DNA from: Erythrophleum ivorense
Lineage: Eukaryota; Streptophyta; Magnoliopsida; Fabales; Fabaceae
Direction: 5' to 3'
Length of the DNA: 64,000 bases
Assembly: GCA_026724425.1 (NCBI GenBank)
Contig: JAIUCV010000003.1
Location: forward strand, 53,880,477-53,944,476
Shown: piece after piece, positions 46,901-58,128 of the stretch
Position numbering within the stretch: position 1 is the first letter of the stretch
How the letters are laid out: each line of letters starts with the position of its first letter
The notes under the pieces: model-generated
What the model was told of the DNA's origin: nothing
Databases searched by the model: none
The model's input: only the letters and a program-made list of their open reading frames with translations
Program-made: the position numbers and the translations under genes

Positions 46901-49821
46901 TGTAACAACCAGGAAAAAGAAAGAAGAAGAAAGAAAAGAAAAAAAAAAGAAGAGAGAAGAGAAAAGCTGAAATTTTTTGAAAGGCTGAAAATTTTCTAAG
47001 TCTGCTAGCTACAGCCTAGCTATAGCGAATGTACCTGTTCACTATAGCAAGAAATGGTCTAGCTATAACGAGAATGCCTTCTTGCTATAGCAAAAATGCT
47101 TCTAGCTATAGCAAGTTCGGGCACCACATACAAAAACCAGGGCGTTTCTCACCGTAGTGCACGCTGTAGCGAAGGCAGAGGTCTGGGACTGATACGAGCT
47201 CGCCGTAGCGAGGGTTATGGCTCGCTATAGCGAGGGTTAGTCCGGAAAAGCGTAAAAAAAGAGGATTTGAGTTATTAAAGCATCCCAACTCCTTCTCTCA
47301 CTTTGTAACCGACTTGAGCTCACTTTAAGATAGAGAAAAGGGCGGAGGAGAGAGAGAGAAGCCTAGAGAAGGAAGGAAGAGCAAGAGAAAGGTAAGATTT
47401 ACATGGTTTCTCTCCATAGAGTATTGTTCTTCTCTCCTTGCCAACTCTTCCTATGGTTTTGATTATGGAAGTAGTTAGGTTTTGAGCTTGGTTCAGAAGA
47501 GGAAGAGTGGAAAACCACTCTTAAGGGAGGTTAGAAGTCATGTAGCCCTTTCTTCCTTGCTTCCCCTTCTTAAGAGTTTGAGAGTTGAGAGAGGAAGGAG
47601 AGTTAGTGGATTTCTAGAGAGAGAAAGAACCTCTAGCTTTATATGCTTAGTAGGGTTGCTAGAAAGAAATCCCTAGCTCATGAATAAGTGTTCAGAGAAT
47701 AATTCTATACTTCTTGTGTGTCTAGGCTCAAGAGAAGCACTCCCATCTAAAGTTGATTGTGAAAACAACAAGGGAGGAGACAAGTTGAAAGGAAAAGTTA
47801 TGAACAACCAATAAGGTAGCTCTCTCCACCTTCTTTCATGCATAAGATGTGTGCTTACATTATCTTGCTTGTGTGTATGTATGTTTTGAACCATGAAAAG
47901 TATGCTAGCATGATGATGCCGCATGTATTTCAATGATGTTTTATATGATTGTTTGGGTTTGCTTGAGTATAGAAAAGCCAACAACCCTCTAGCCATGGTG
48001 AGGATGAGTCAAAAACCCTCAAGTTGGTTGAGACAAAGTAAAAAGTCTCCCAAAAGTGAGGTTGACTCTCAAAGAGTAAGGGTTGAGTCTAAGAACCTCT
48101 TAGAGAATGGGTGAGGCAAGTCCAAAATCCACAAGTGAGTGGGTGAGGCTAATCTATTTACTTGGAAAGCTTTTATATGTTACGTATGGCCTACTCACAT
48201 GTTGAAAATATTTTTTTTTTATGTATGGCCAACTCAAATGTTACAAATGCTTTTCTTATGATTTTATATGCTAACATGCCCGTGCATACATGGTGAGACT
48301 TGTTTGCATGCTTTGTGTGTATGATTGAATGAGAGATGAGCTATTGAGATTCTTTGAATCTCACTCCCCCTCCCACCATCCAACCATGCTAGGTGGACTA
48401 AGTGAGGCAAGAGATGGGAGCCGCCAAGTTTGAAGCTAAGGGATTTAGTGAAGAAATTGTAAAAGAGCCATTTGCCACTATTTTGTAGTTAAGCTAAAGG
48501 ATGTACTCTAATGATGTAATGATGTATATGATGTAGCAAGTCTAAATACTTGTAAATGAATGTATTTAACATGTATGTATGAGAATTAGAACCATCTTGG
48601 AGGATGTAGCAAGCTTTCGATATGAATAGTAAGATTTGTCCATTGTGTACAAGGTGTATGTGTTAGTGTGGGAGAGTGAGTTTTGAAAATTTGGGTTATT
48701 AAACACTTGAGCCATGTTTGATAACCTATATTGATGCTTCCTCACGTGCTCCTAGAGCCTTAGAAGTAGAAGAGGCCACATTGAACCCTTGAGCCCTCTA
48801 TAGCAAGAGAAAATGGTCACTTTGCCTCATGATATCCAATTCTGACCAAATGACCTCTTCTTGCTGTGAGATTTGGCATGTGACTAGATCTTGTCTAGAT
48901 ATTTTTGGGAAGCTAAAGATTAAGTCATTTGGAGGTCTATAGAATTTTCTATGATTTTTCAAAGTTGGTATCAGAATTTCGGATTTTCAGAAACACTGTT
49001 CATTTGGTCAGATAGGGAATTGCGTTATCCGAGGGGAAACGTAATCCAATGGCTACAAAATTTTATACAAAGAAACTAGACAGTCACAGTGACTTGTAGC
49101 AACTGGAAGAACCTCATTTGGAGGTCTAGAGAGGAAGATATGCAATTTTGAAGTTCCAGCCCAGAATCAGCCATCTTGCCAGACCCTAGGTACTGTTCCA
49201 TCGATTCCGGGAGTTTGGCTTGATGAACTGATCTGGAGATATTTTTCCTCTCTAGTTAACCTCCACATATTTCCATAGTGATATTATTTGCATGCAGTGG
49301 ATTTTTTTGGAATTAGTTAGACATTTTTGAAGTTCATATTAGTAAACTGTGACAGTAGCAGGAACCCTCCGACCTACAGATGATTTCGCGTGTCAAACGC
49401 ATTGTATGTGGGATTTTATGATTTGTATATATTTTTCCCATGAAGTAGAAAGTCTAGGATTTCCAGAATGACAGAGATCATATGGTTTCAATTTTTATGG
49501 ATTTAGTTATGAATTTCCAAACTTTGCCCAGAAATGAGGCCAAGTATGGCCGAAAATGAATAATCATGTCTCACATTCCTTTTTGCTTTCCATGAGTTTC
49601 AAGCATGTTTTTAGGATTGAAATAAGTTGTAATGGTACAAATAAACATGATGATGAATAGAATGAGCTCACTCGGTCCATGTGACACTAAAATGCGTTTT
49701 TACCATGCCATAATGCTAAGAAAGGGTAGTATCTAAGGAAGGGAGATCTCACTTTAGTCTTCCTAGATGTATATGAGCATGTAAGGCATGATGAGTATGA
49801 GCTATAAATAAAGGTGTTACA
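46901..49821 (+). repeat. 3' LTR of the Tekay-like element (2,921 bp)
   Basis: Starts TGTAACAACC, ends GGTGTTACA. Full-length relative to the 5' LTR. Contains the same 43-bp array near 47,016-47,115, with some CG to CA/TG changes in its cores (TATAGCAA, TATAACGA), as expected from cytosine deamination. Confidence 0.95.
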
Positions 49822-50841
49822 GATTTTACCTTACTTTCTTGGTTTATTTGGCTTGTTCTTCCACTTGGTTGGCTTGCTCCCTCAAATTTTCAAAATTCCC
49901 CTCTTTGTTCTGCCTTAAAATAGTACCAAATTAAATGCGAAAACCATGAGAAAGAAGAGGAAGAAGAGGGGAAGAAGTTTAACAAGTCAAGGAGTAGGAA
50001 AAAGTAGCTAAAACTTACACTTTTCAAAGCTTCTTCTTTCTTCCTTGGCCTTCCTCTTGTGAGCCACTCTTAGCCCTTCTTAATTCTATTTGAACGTGTG
50101 AGAGAGTTGGTGAGGAGATCTGACCAGAGGTGGGACATTTTTATGAGCCTAGGGATTCATTTAAGCAAATTTTAAACTTTGCAATTTAGTCCCTCTTTGT
50201 AGCTTTATTCGTTTGGGCTTATTTCAACTCCTTTCTAAGAACTGTATTTTCCATTATATTCCTTAGGCTATTAATCATAATAATTACCTTTGGAATCACT
50301 CAAAAAGTGTAAAACCATAATGTCTTAACTCCAAATAATCTCCCTTTAGGCTTGATTCCATATGATTTTTAATGAAAATGACTAAAATCGTGGTATTTCA
50401 ATAAAAAAGATTTGAAACCATTCTGAATCGTTCGGTCAAAGTTTTGGTCAAAGTTTCGGTCAACTGACGACCGAAATCGCTCATCGGAGAGGTTTCAACT
50501 GTTCTAGGGGTTTCCATAATTTTTAGGGCCTTTGAGAACCTCGACAAGCTCAAATTTTTCATTTAAAAAGCCCTCTTGTGAGTTTTCAAAATTTTTCAAA
50601 AATTACAAAAATGCCCCTACTTCCTTTGGCAAATTTTTTGAGCTCTTTTGGCTTTAGTTTTTAGGTATCTTAAATCTCAAATCTTCATTTTCTAATATTT
50701 AAAATTTTATCATAATTTTAGTTAGCCCCAATTCTTTCTATTTCAAGGACTTCCTTTTGTATTTGGCCTATTTTTGACGTTTACGAAGAAATTGAACATT
50801 GCGTTTCTTACGTTTACAAGGTGACCGGATGTTATAGAAGG

Positions 50842-51990
50842 CATGACTAGTAATGTGGCTACTACCCTAGAAGAGGAACCCTATAATGCATGACTTACAT
50901 TCGAGCAAGCTCTGTTTAATCTGGTTATTGCTTCGTCAAGGGTTAAAATGAAGAAGGTATTTGAATTTTTGTAGCAGTTAGTGGAACCATGAATGCACAT
51001 TTTTGTTACTTCGAACAGAAGGAGGAGACACGATTTTCTAAATAAGTGGCTTCTTTGCCATCAAATTCTGGTTATAAGCTGTCATCAATTTCAGGTCATG
51101 GGGCCACCTTACTTGATATTGCAACAAGTGTTTGTTGCCAAGGAACAAAAATTTTAGGTAGGAAGCTTAGCTCCTCAACAGTGTATTATTGTTGAGAAAC
51201 ATGTAAGAAGAAAGCAGATAGTGAAAATCCAATTAGCATGGTTCGTAGGACTATAGTAAATTGTATAAGTGATCAAGGGGTACATGTTTTGATTCCTTCT
51301 CCTCCTGGGAGACCCTATTGTGCTTGCTCTGGCCCAAGTATGTACAATGAGATGCACCAAGCTGGTAGGGACGTTCAAACACTGCTGCTCCTTTCATTGC
51401 CATTTACAACTTGGGCTAGAATCAAAGATGAGTAGCATTTGAAGGAAATAGATGGCTTTGTTTCAATTGATAACCCTTCTACTTTGTTGCAAAAAGAGTT
51501 TTTGCACTTAACATGTCAACTTTACCTGCTCTAGAGATATCAAGAGAACATTGGTACACCTTTCTCTTATATAGCCATTAGAGATATACAATCATTCTAT
51601 AAGGCCTTAAAACATAGATTTGATAGTGATATGGAATTCAAGCAGAGAGCAGGGGCATAAATTTGTGAAATTAGTGGAATTGAATTCCATTCGGTCTACC
51701 AAATGACTTGGAGTTCACTGAGAAGAAGTAGGAAAGTCTTTGTAACTCCTTATATTGTTGAGGTTGAAGAAAGTGATGGTGCTTCCACTTATGGTTGTAA
51801 GGGGTGATAGTGGCTATGATATCAATATGTTTATGGAAACCACTTGGTTGGGTTCTCTAGGGAAGCAAGAACCAAGTTTCATTGGAAAGAACATGTTAGC
51901 TCCAACATCTAATTTTGACAAGGTGAAGTTTTTTTTTTTTTGTGTTGAGGGGGGGGGGGAGGAAGGGGTTGTGGGAGGTAATTGATGGGA
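50842..51990 (+). other. Unrecognised decayed coding-like region
   Basis: Continues the sequence left of the solo LTR at 36,710-36,929. Composition is more balanced than the surroundings, and short frames run through 50,842-51,000 (EGMTSNVATTLEEEPYNA, broken by a stop) and 51,238-51,435 (SPPGRPYCACSGPSMYNEMH). Stops are frequent. I recognise no domain. It could be a dead transposon gene or a gene fragment. A poly-G stretch follows at 51,949-51,959. Confidence 0.4.
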
Positions 51991-54043
51991 CTCAATCCAG
52001 CAACCAAAAGCTTTTTTTTTTCTAATGTCATAAATGTTAAGTATAAATATATTAGTTATAATTGTAAAGTTAAAATTTTTAAATGTGAGGAAAAATTATA
52101 TTTTAAAAATTTTAACTATACTTTTATATAATACAATTAAGATTTTTAATTTTTCCTTAGTTATAATTTTTTATTTATAGTTATAATTTTCATTTTGGTA
52201 CATAAAATTTATAAAATAAAAGGCTGAAAAGCCTTGATAGGCTCAGTACTAATGGTTTTTAACATCCCATTGCTGCCACCAAATCTATGGCAAAAGACAT
52301 AAAGGGGTGACACAGGGAGAAAAGGGTGGAACTGCTAGTCAATTAGAGGAAACAATAGTTTATATACGAAGAAGGCATAAAGATAGGGGGCAAAAAGGGA
52401 TTTTAGGATAATAAAATGATAGAGGAAGTTAAAGAGTAGTTGGAAATGGGTATTTAAGGGAAGAAATTGATGGGAGAAAGTAAAGAAGAATTTTGGGAAG
52501 AGAGCTTTGGAGAGAAATAGCCTCAAAAGCTAGTGCGTGTCCTGGTATTGTTGTTCTTGTTTTGTGTTGATTTATGGCTCTTGTGGCTATGAGTTGGTGC
52601 CTGAGTTTGTATGTTTTATGTGTTGTGATAGAGAGAATCTAGTTATTCGTTGTGTGAGAGTTTCTTTGTGTAATTAGGCATTGTAATGCCTGTATCAGAA
52701 TATCATACTATTTTCAATAGTAGATAATCTGTTTAGGTATTGTATTCTGGTGTTTGTGTGTGAATTGATGGTGGGATCCTATCAATATCATACACTTCTA
52801 TGTGTATTTTGAAGTACCAAAAAAGAGCAATACCCATTACATATCCAGTATTTGGGGAGGAAAAAATAAGGGTAATCCTTTCCCAAGTCAGATCATGTTA
52901 ATGAAAATGGACCAAAGCATGCTTTAACCCTGATTTAATAACTGCCTTGTCACAATATTAAGATTGCAATAGAAGGAGGAAAAGATGAGGTGCTACTTTG
53001 CTAAGCAATATTAGACCACTTTGTGTTCAATATGCTTTTTGTCGTTGATATTTCAATCCAACATAGCTCACCATGTATTAAAAGTTGGTATGTTGATAGT
53101 TGGGACTATCAATGAGATTATTTAGGAACTTCCTACATATATCATGACTTCTCTTTAGTAACTAATGACTACAGTCTCAAAAAGACCTTGGCTTTTAATT
53201 CCAAGCTTGTAAGAATTCAGAATTCATCTAGATGAATAAGCAAGTAAGTAAAGGAAAGGGTCTTAAGCCATCATGGGAAATGGAATAAAAAATGTTATCA
53301 GGACAATAGATACTACTTGGGATTATATTATTTTCTCCAAGAGATTACATAAAGAGGGTGTTCCTGAGCAAAGAAACCCAAGATTTTGATATCTTCATAC
53401 AACAGTAAGAATATGAAGCCTTGAGTTTCCCTTATTTTTATTATCAAGAGTTGTCTTTATTGAAAAAGTCACTTTGATATGTTAGATGTGTAAATGAATG
53501 TGATAATTTACCATCATTTTCAATCCATTGGTAAAGAATATTACACAGCTTCAAATATGATAAACCAAACTTAATTATTTGAAAAGCAACACTTGGCACC
53601 TCAAATCCCATTATATTTTTTTACAGAATTTTATTTTCACAAAAATGAAAACTTCATAGGCTGCTAAGACATACATTGGAAATTAAACAAAATTACAAAG
53701 ACAATCATACAACTAATGTAGGAACATATACTATAAACATTTGCCTATGAAGAAAGCAAAAAGGAAGATAGACATATTATAAGAACCTTCAAAACAAATT
53801 CAAACTCTTTAGCAATAAAGAGATATGAAGTAATAACATGAATACATGACACGATATAGACAATACAAGCTCACATATGAAATTTTAAAATAATAGGTTA
53901 AATTGTACATATTCCTGTTTAACTTAAGGCCTTAGTGAAATTTACTCTCCTGTGCTACAAAATTGAGCAATTGACCTATGAACGCACAATAACATGTTTG
54001 ACACTACCAAAAATAGATGTGTATGCTTTATAGATGAAAGAAA
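51991..54043. other. Intergenic, LTR-like part, no gene recognised
   Basis: 52,500-52,800 has a T/G-rich LTR-like composition ending in GGTGGGATCCTATCA, but no partner was found. The remainder is AT-rich with no domain-bearing frame. Confidence 0.35.
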
Positions 54044-54622
54044 TTAGACAGCAAATTTTTTTTGAGTGTACATTTGGTTGGACAAGTCTTTTTCACTTGT
54101 AGAGGAGAGCAATATCTTATAGCCTTTGTGATGTGTAGCAAATGAGATTCCTAACTTTTCCAAATCAAGTCCCTTGAAAAAGTCATTGAATATTATAAGG
54201 ATTTTATGTTCATTCTTTATCCTATTACGCAATTCATTGGCTTTTTTATTCTTAGATTTCTCTTTAAAGCTGAACCACAATTGGCTAGCAATTTCCGATT
54301 GAATCTTCTTTATAATAGGCTTCTTTGTTATAGTTGCAGTCAAAACCACATCAAAGAGTCTATCTCTATCAACCCTTCTATGAACTCTCTAAAGTATAGT
54401 GTCTTTAATTTCATTATTTGAGCCAAACTCTCTAATTATGTGAGCATTAGGATCATCTGATGCCTCCATGACATTATTTAGAATAGGCTTTCTGGGAGAA
54501 GCATTAGAATTAAAGCTACACCCTAACAAGTTAAAACTACTTGTATAATAATCATCACTGTCCTTAACTACTGTGGTGATTGCTCTGTCCTGTTTCTCAA
54601 CTTTGGCTTCAGGTTTGTCCAT
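54044..54622 (-). pseudogene. NB-ARC (NLR resistance protein) fragment 1
   Basis: One continuous minus-strand frame of 192 codons plus stop, interrupted by a single TAG at 54,389-54,391. After MDKPEAKVEKQDRAITTV it aligns by eye with the NB-ARC domain of non-TIR plant NLR proteins: RKPILNNVMEA, a degenerate P-loop (GSNNEIKDTIL where GMGGVGKTTL is usual), RVHRRVDRDRLFDVV, the RNBS-A region KIQSEIASQL, kinase-2 as KILIIFNDFF (usually LLVLDDVW), then LGISFATHHKGYKILLSS (RNBS-B). The LRR part is absent. Loss of the P-loop and kinase-2 residues means it could not bind nucleotide normally. Confidence 0.72.
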
Positions 54623-55630
54623 GACAGTTTTTTTGGAGAGAAGAAAATGAAGATTAGAGAAGCTTGTTTAAACAATCACAATTAGTGGTTGTTCAAGTTG
54701 CTTCATCTAGTAGATAACTACCTAATATTGAATTTGGTATTGCAATCCAAATAAATATAATTTTTCATAACTATTTATGAATTTTTCAAATTTTTAGCTA
54801 ATGTCATTCATGACAAAATAAAGCGGTTTTAGTTGTCTAATAGCTATGCTTTCTACTTGTCTTACATTTTTTATTATACAGAAGTCTTCAGAACTTAAGT
54901 GTAGAAAGAATGAAAAAGGATAGGTAATCGATTTTTTTTGGCCAAGGACAAATAATCCAATTGAATTCAATAAAGGTATTGATAAAAAGAAAAGTTTAAT
55001 AGAATTTCAACAAATTAAAATTTATTTCAAACAAGAAAATTCAAGTTAATTATGTAAATCTTAAAATTGGTTCTAAACATAAAATTTTATAAAAAATGAA
55101 ATCAATTATTTTTTTAATAAAAATATATTTGAATTGTGGATTTGATTCCTAACACTTCCTTTAAATTAAAATGAATTTTTTGTTAATTAGTTCATATTAA
55201 AGTTGACAAGTGTTTGTTGCCTGCTAATTCAATTTTCAATGTATGTGTATATATATATATATATGTATATATATGAGAAAAGACGTAGCATGATTTGGAG
55301 AAATTTATTTATTATTTATATAAAGTGAATATTCTCACCTTGTGTCACTATTTCATGAAATCTAGCTAATATATAAGGAGAAAAGTTTCATCGCCTTGCA
55401 CATATTGCCAATATTGTCTGGTCAACTCATCCTAAATTGTCAACTATTTTTGCATTTAAGAATTTGAAGCCTTGAGTTTACCTTATTATGCAAGAACACG
55501 TATTATAATGCATTCCACTTGAAGAAAACAAAATGGAAAGAAGACATAAAGTAACTCTTTCAAAATATAATTGACTTAATATAAGCCTAAAGCATTCATC
55601 AAAGACAAGAATCAAATTCTAAGTATGAAT

Positions 55631-56045
55631 TTAGTTGGACAAAATCCTTTCATTTAGTGAAGAGAGCCATGTTTTGCATCTATTGTGATCTACCACTATA
55701 TGGGATTCCAACCGCACCATCAAAGTTAAAACCCTATTAACTTGGTATCTTATCCTAGATGTGTTTCTCATGTGGATTCCTTGTTTAGTTACAATTAAAA
55801 CCACATTAGACATCTTGTCTCTCCCAACCCTTTTACAAACTTTCTAAGGTAGAGTATCTTTCATTTCATTATTTGAATCCATTATATAAGTACTATGATT
55901 AGCTAATGCCTTCATAACATTGGTTTTCTCCATTCTAAAGCATCAAAGGCTTAAGCTTTGGAATTGAACCCTTCCAACACCAAATCGGTGATAATGATTT
56001 GATTCCTTTGTCCTATTTTTCAACTTGAGTTTTAGGCTTGTCCAT
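55631..56045 (-). pseudogene. NB-ARC fragment 2 (tandem, more decayed)
   Basis: Starts MDKPKTQVEK near 56,045, like fragment 1, and follows the same order: RKPMLKAL-type stretch, SNNEMKDTL in place of the P-loop, a KRVGRDKMSNVVLIVT stretch, then a GIPYSGRS-type RNBS-B remnant, but across several frames. Both fragments have NNE(I/M)KDT in place of the P-loop, so the loss came before the duplication. Confidence 0.6.
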
Positions 56046-56089
56046 GATTGTTTAGCTTCTGTTTCTCAGAATCCAAATCAATTTATATT

Positions 56090-56857
56090 GTCAACATTGC
56101 AATTAACAAAATCTAAGTTATGTTTGGATTAATATAGTAATTTAAATGTTAAACTTCCTTGTTTAGAGTTCAATTAATTTATTGAATTTTGAATTTAAAC
56201 CTTAAATTACATATAAATCAAAAAGCTGAGAGTAAATAATTGAATCCAACACATTGTTGCAAACATATTCGAGTAGTAGCAACTATGGATCAAAACTTGA
56301 AAATATAACATTGACTTCAAAGCATATTAGCCAAGGGCTCTCCCCATTTCTACTTATCATCACTTGTTTTCGTCTTTTCATTTTCTTTTGTCTTTTCTAT
56401 TCTCGAGTTTGCTTTTGTTTTTGTTAGAATATGAATCATCTATGATGGGATGGCCCATAATCGAATCCAACAATCTAATTTAGTTAAATGAACAAATTAA
56501 TTAGTAATTAATTAATAATTAAATTAATAAGTTTTAAAATTTTTAATTAGATTGTTAGTTTTTTTAAGAGGATGGGGTTTTGAAATAAAAAATAAATTTA
56601 AAAAACTTGACATGTACTTTTTTTCAAGAGAAAATAAATATATAAAACACATACTCTCACTATAAGAAGATATTCTTCTCTCTTTTGAATTATGGCATAT
56701 TTGTTGTGAAAATCAAATTGAAATTTTTCTAGTGATTTTGCTCAGAATTGACTAGGATAGAAAGTTTGAAGGTTCATTTTGCAGTGCAAGTAAGTATTCG
56801 AAACTCTTTCAATTTTCATATATGTGCTTCCATTTTGCCAAATTTGTTCAAATAAAT
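56090..56857. other. AT-rich intergenic DNA
   Basis: No gene or element boundary seen. Ends where the right arm of the inverted duplication starts (CTCAACATGGC at 56,858). Confidence 0.4.
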
Positions 56858-57049
56858 CTCAACATGGCAAGAAACCAACCCCAGTCCCCTTCTTACTTTC
56901 CTGGCATAGGACAGGCAAAAGGATTCTCTTGGTTGGAACTGTAACAACCGAGAAAAAGAAAAGAAAAGAGAAAAGAAAAGGGAAAGAAAAGAAAAGCTGA
57001 AAATTTTCGAAGGCTAAAAATTTTCTAAGTCTGCGAGCTACAGCCTAGC

Positions 57050-57143
57050 TATAGCGAATGTACCTGTTCGCTATAGCGAGAAATGGGCTAGCTATAGCGA
57101 GAGAGCCTTCTCGCTATAGCGAAAATGCTTCTAGCTATAGTGA
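57050..57143 (+). repeat. TATAGCGA array in the solo LTR
   Basis: Cores start at 57,050, 57,072, 57,093, 57,115 and 57,136 (the last is TATAGTGA): spacing 22, 21, 22, 21 bp, the same as in the Tekay-like element, although the sequences between cores differ. Confidence 0.9.
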
Positions 57144-58004
57144 GTGCGAGCATTCTATACAAAATCCAGGGAGTAGCTCGCCGTAGCGGGAGCTATAGCG
57201 AAGGCCAAGGTCTGAGACTTACACGAGCTCGCTGTAGCGAGGGTTATGGCTCGCTATAGCGAGGGTGAGTCCGGAAAAGCGTAAAAAGAGAGATTTTAAC
57301 TTTTTAAAAGCTCCCAAACGTTCCTTTCTCTTAGAACCAACCTAAGCTTCGACCAAGGAGAGAGAAAAGAGCTGTGGAGAGAGAGAGAGACCTAGAGAAG
57401 CAAGGAGACCAAGCAAAGAGGCGAGTAATCTTGAGATTTCCCTAGCTTTTCTCCTTAGCATGTTGTTCTCCCCCTTTTGCCTTCTCTTTCTATGGTTTTA
57501 GAAGTTGATTTGGGTTTGGTTCAGAAGAGGGAAGTGGGAAAACTACTCTAGAAGAAGGGTAGAACTCATATATCTTCATTTCTTCTTCCTTGCTTTCTTC
57601 TTTGAGAGCTTGAGAGAGGAAGGAGAGTGAGTAGAGTTCTAGAGAGAGAATCCCTAGCTTCTTACATGGGTAGTGAGGGTTTACTTCGATGAAGAGCCCT
57701 TCTAGCTTTATGAGTACTTATTTGAGCTATGAGAGAATAATCCTATGCTCTTTGTTGTGCCTAGGCTCAAAGGAAGCAACTCTAACTAATTGTGAGTGTG
57801 AAATCAAAGAGGGAGGAGAGAAATCAAAAGGGAAGACCTGTATTATCCGATAAGGTAGCTCTCTACTCTTTTCTTGTTGCATTCTTGGATGTGTAATAGT
57901 CATTGTATGTTGGTGTATGTGCTTGTATGATGAGATATGCCATTCGATATTGCCTTGATGCATTGGTACCACTATGCTTATGATATGAATTGTAAAAATT
58001 GCTC

Positions 58005-58128
58005 GGGTGAGGGGGTGCCGAAAGTCCCTTGAGACGGGTGAGGTGGAGCCAAAAGTCCCTGAACCAAGGGTGAGGCCGATCCAAAAGTCCCAAAGCTCGG
58101 GTGAGGCTAGACCGAAAGTCCCTAGAGC
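58005..58128 (+). repeat. 31-bp tandem array (GGGTGAGG ... AAAGTCCC)
   Basis: GGGTGAGG starts at 58,005, 58,036, 58,068 and 58,099, spacing 31, 32, 31 bp, each followed by (A)AAAGTCCC. Looser relatives occur in the LTRs at 40,670-40,830 and 47,990-48,150. Confidence 0.85.

Larger units (their letters stand above)
39599..49821 (+). mobile_element. Complete Tekay-like Ty3/Gypsy retrotransposon (10.2 kb)
   Basis: Both LTRs, tRNA-Met primer site, gag-pol, polypurine tract and a perfect 5-bp target duplication GATTT (39,594-39,598 and 49,822-49,826) are present. Integrase follows RT and RNase H, and the polyprotein ends in a chromodomain (LRNKTISLVKVV, then SPEEATWELEDGIRKKYPEL), typical of the Tekay/Del chromoviruses. 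The two LTRs are nearly identical outside one large deletion, so insertion is fairly recent. The reading frame is disrupted only by stop codons. It could be mobilised, if at all, only by proteins from another copy. Confidence 0.95.
36930..50836 (-). repeat. Solo LTR split by a nested Gypsy element
   Basis: Left part 36,930-39,598 (starts TGTAACACCATAA), right part 49,827-50,836 (ends GGATGTTATA, where CA has decayed to TA). The flanking target duplication GAAGG is perfect (36,925-36,929 and 50,837-50,841). Removing the nested element and one target copy leaves 3,679 bp, almost the same length as the solo LTR at 30,407-34,122, and the two are similar along their length. It inserted into an unrecognised coding-like sequence that continues across it. 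Confidence 0.86.

Noticed and set aside
51238..51435. Frame with SPPGRPYCACSGPSMYNEMH resembling part of an enzyme
   Set aside because: No family could be named, the surrounding sequence is full of stops, and calling a function would be a guess.
52500..52800. LTR-like region ending GGTGGGATCCTATCA, possibly next to a primer-binding site
   Set aside because: The match to a tRNA complement is poor and no gag follows.
55245..55275. (TA)n tract as a possible origin or promoter
   Set aside because: Simple microsatellite; similar tracts occur at 9,768 and elsewhere without any associated gene.
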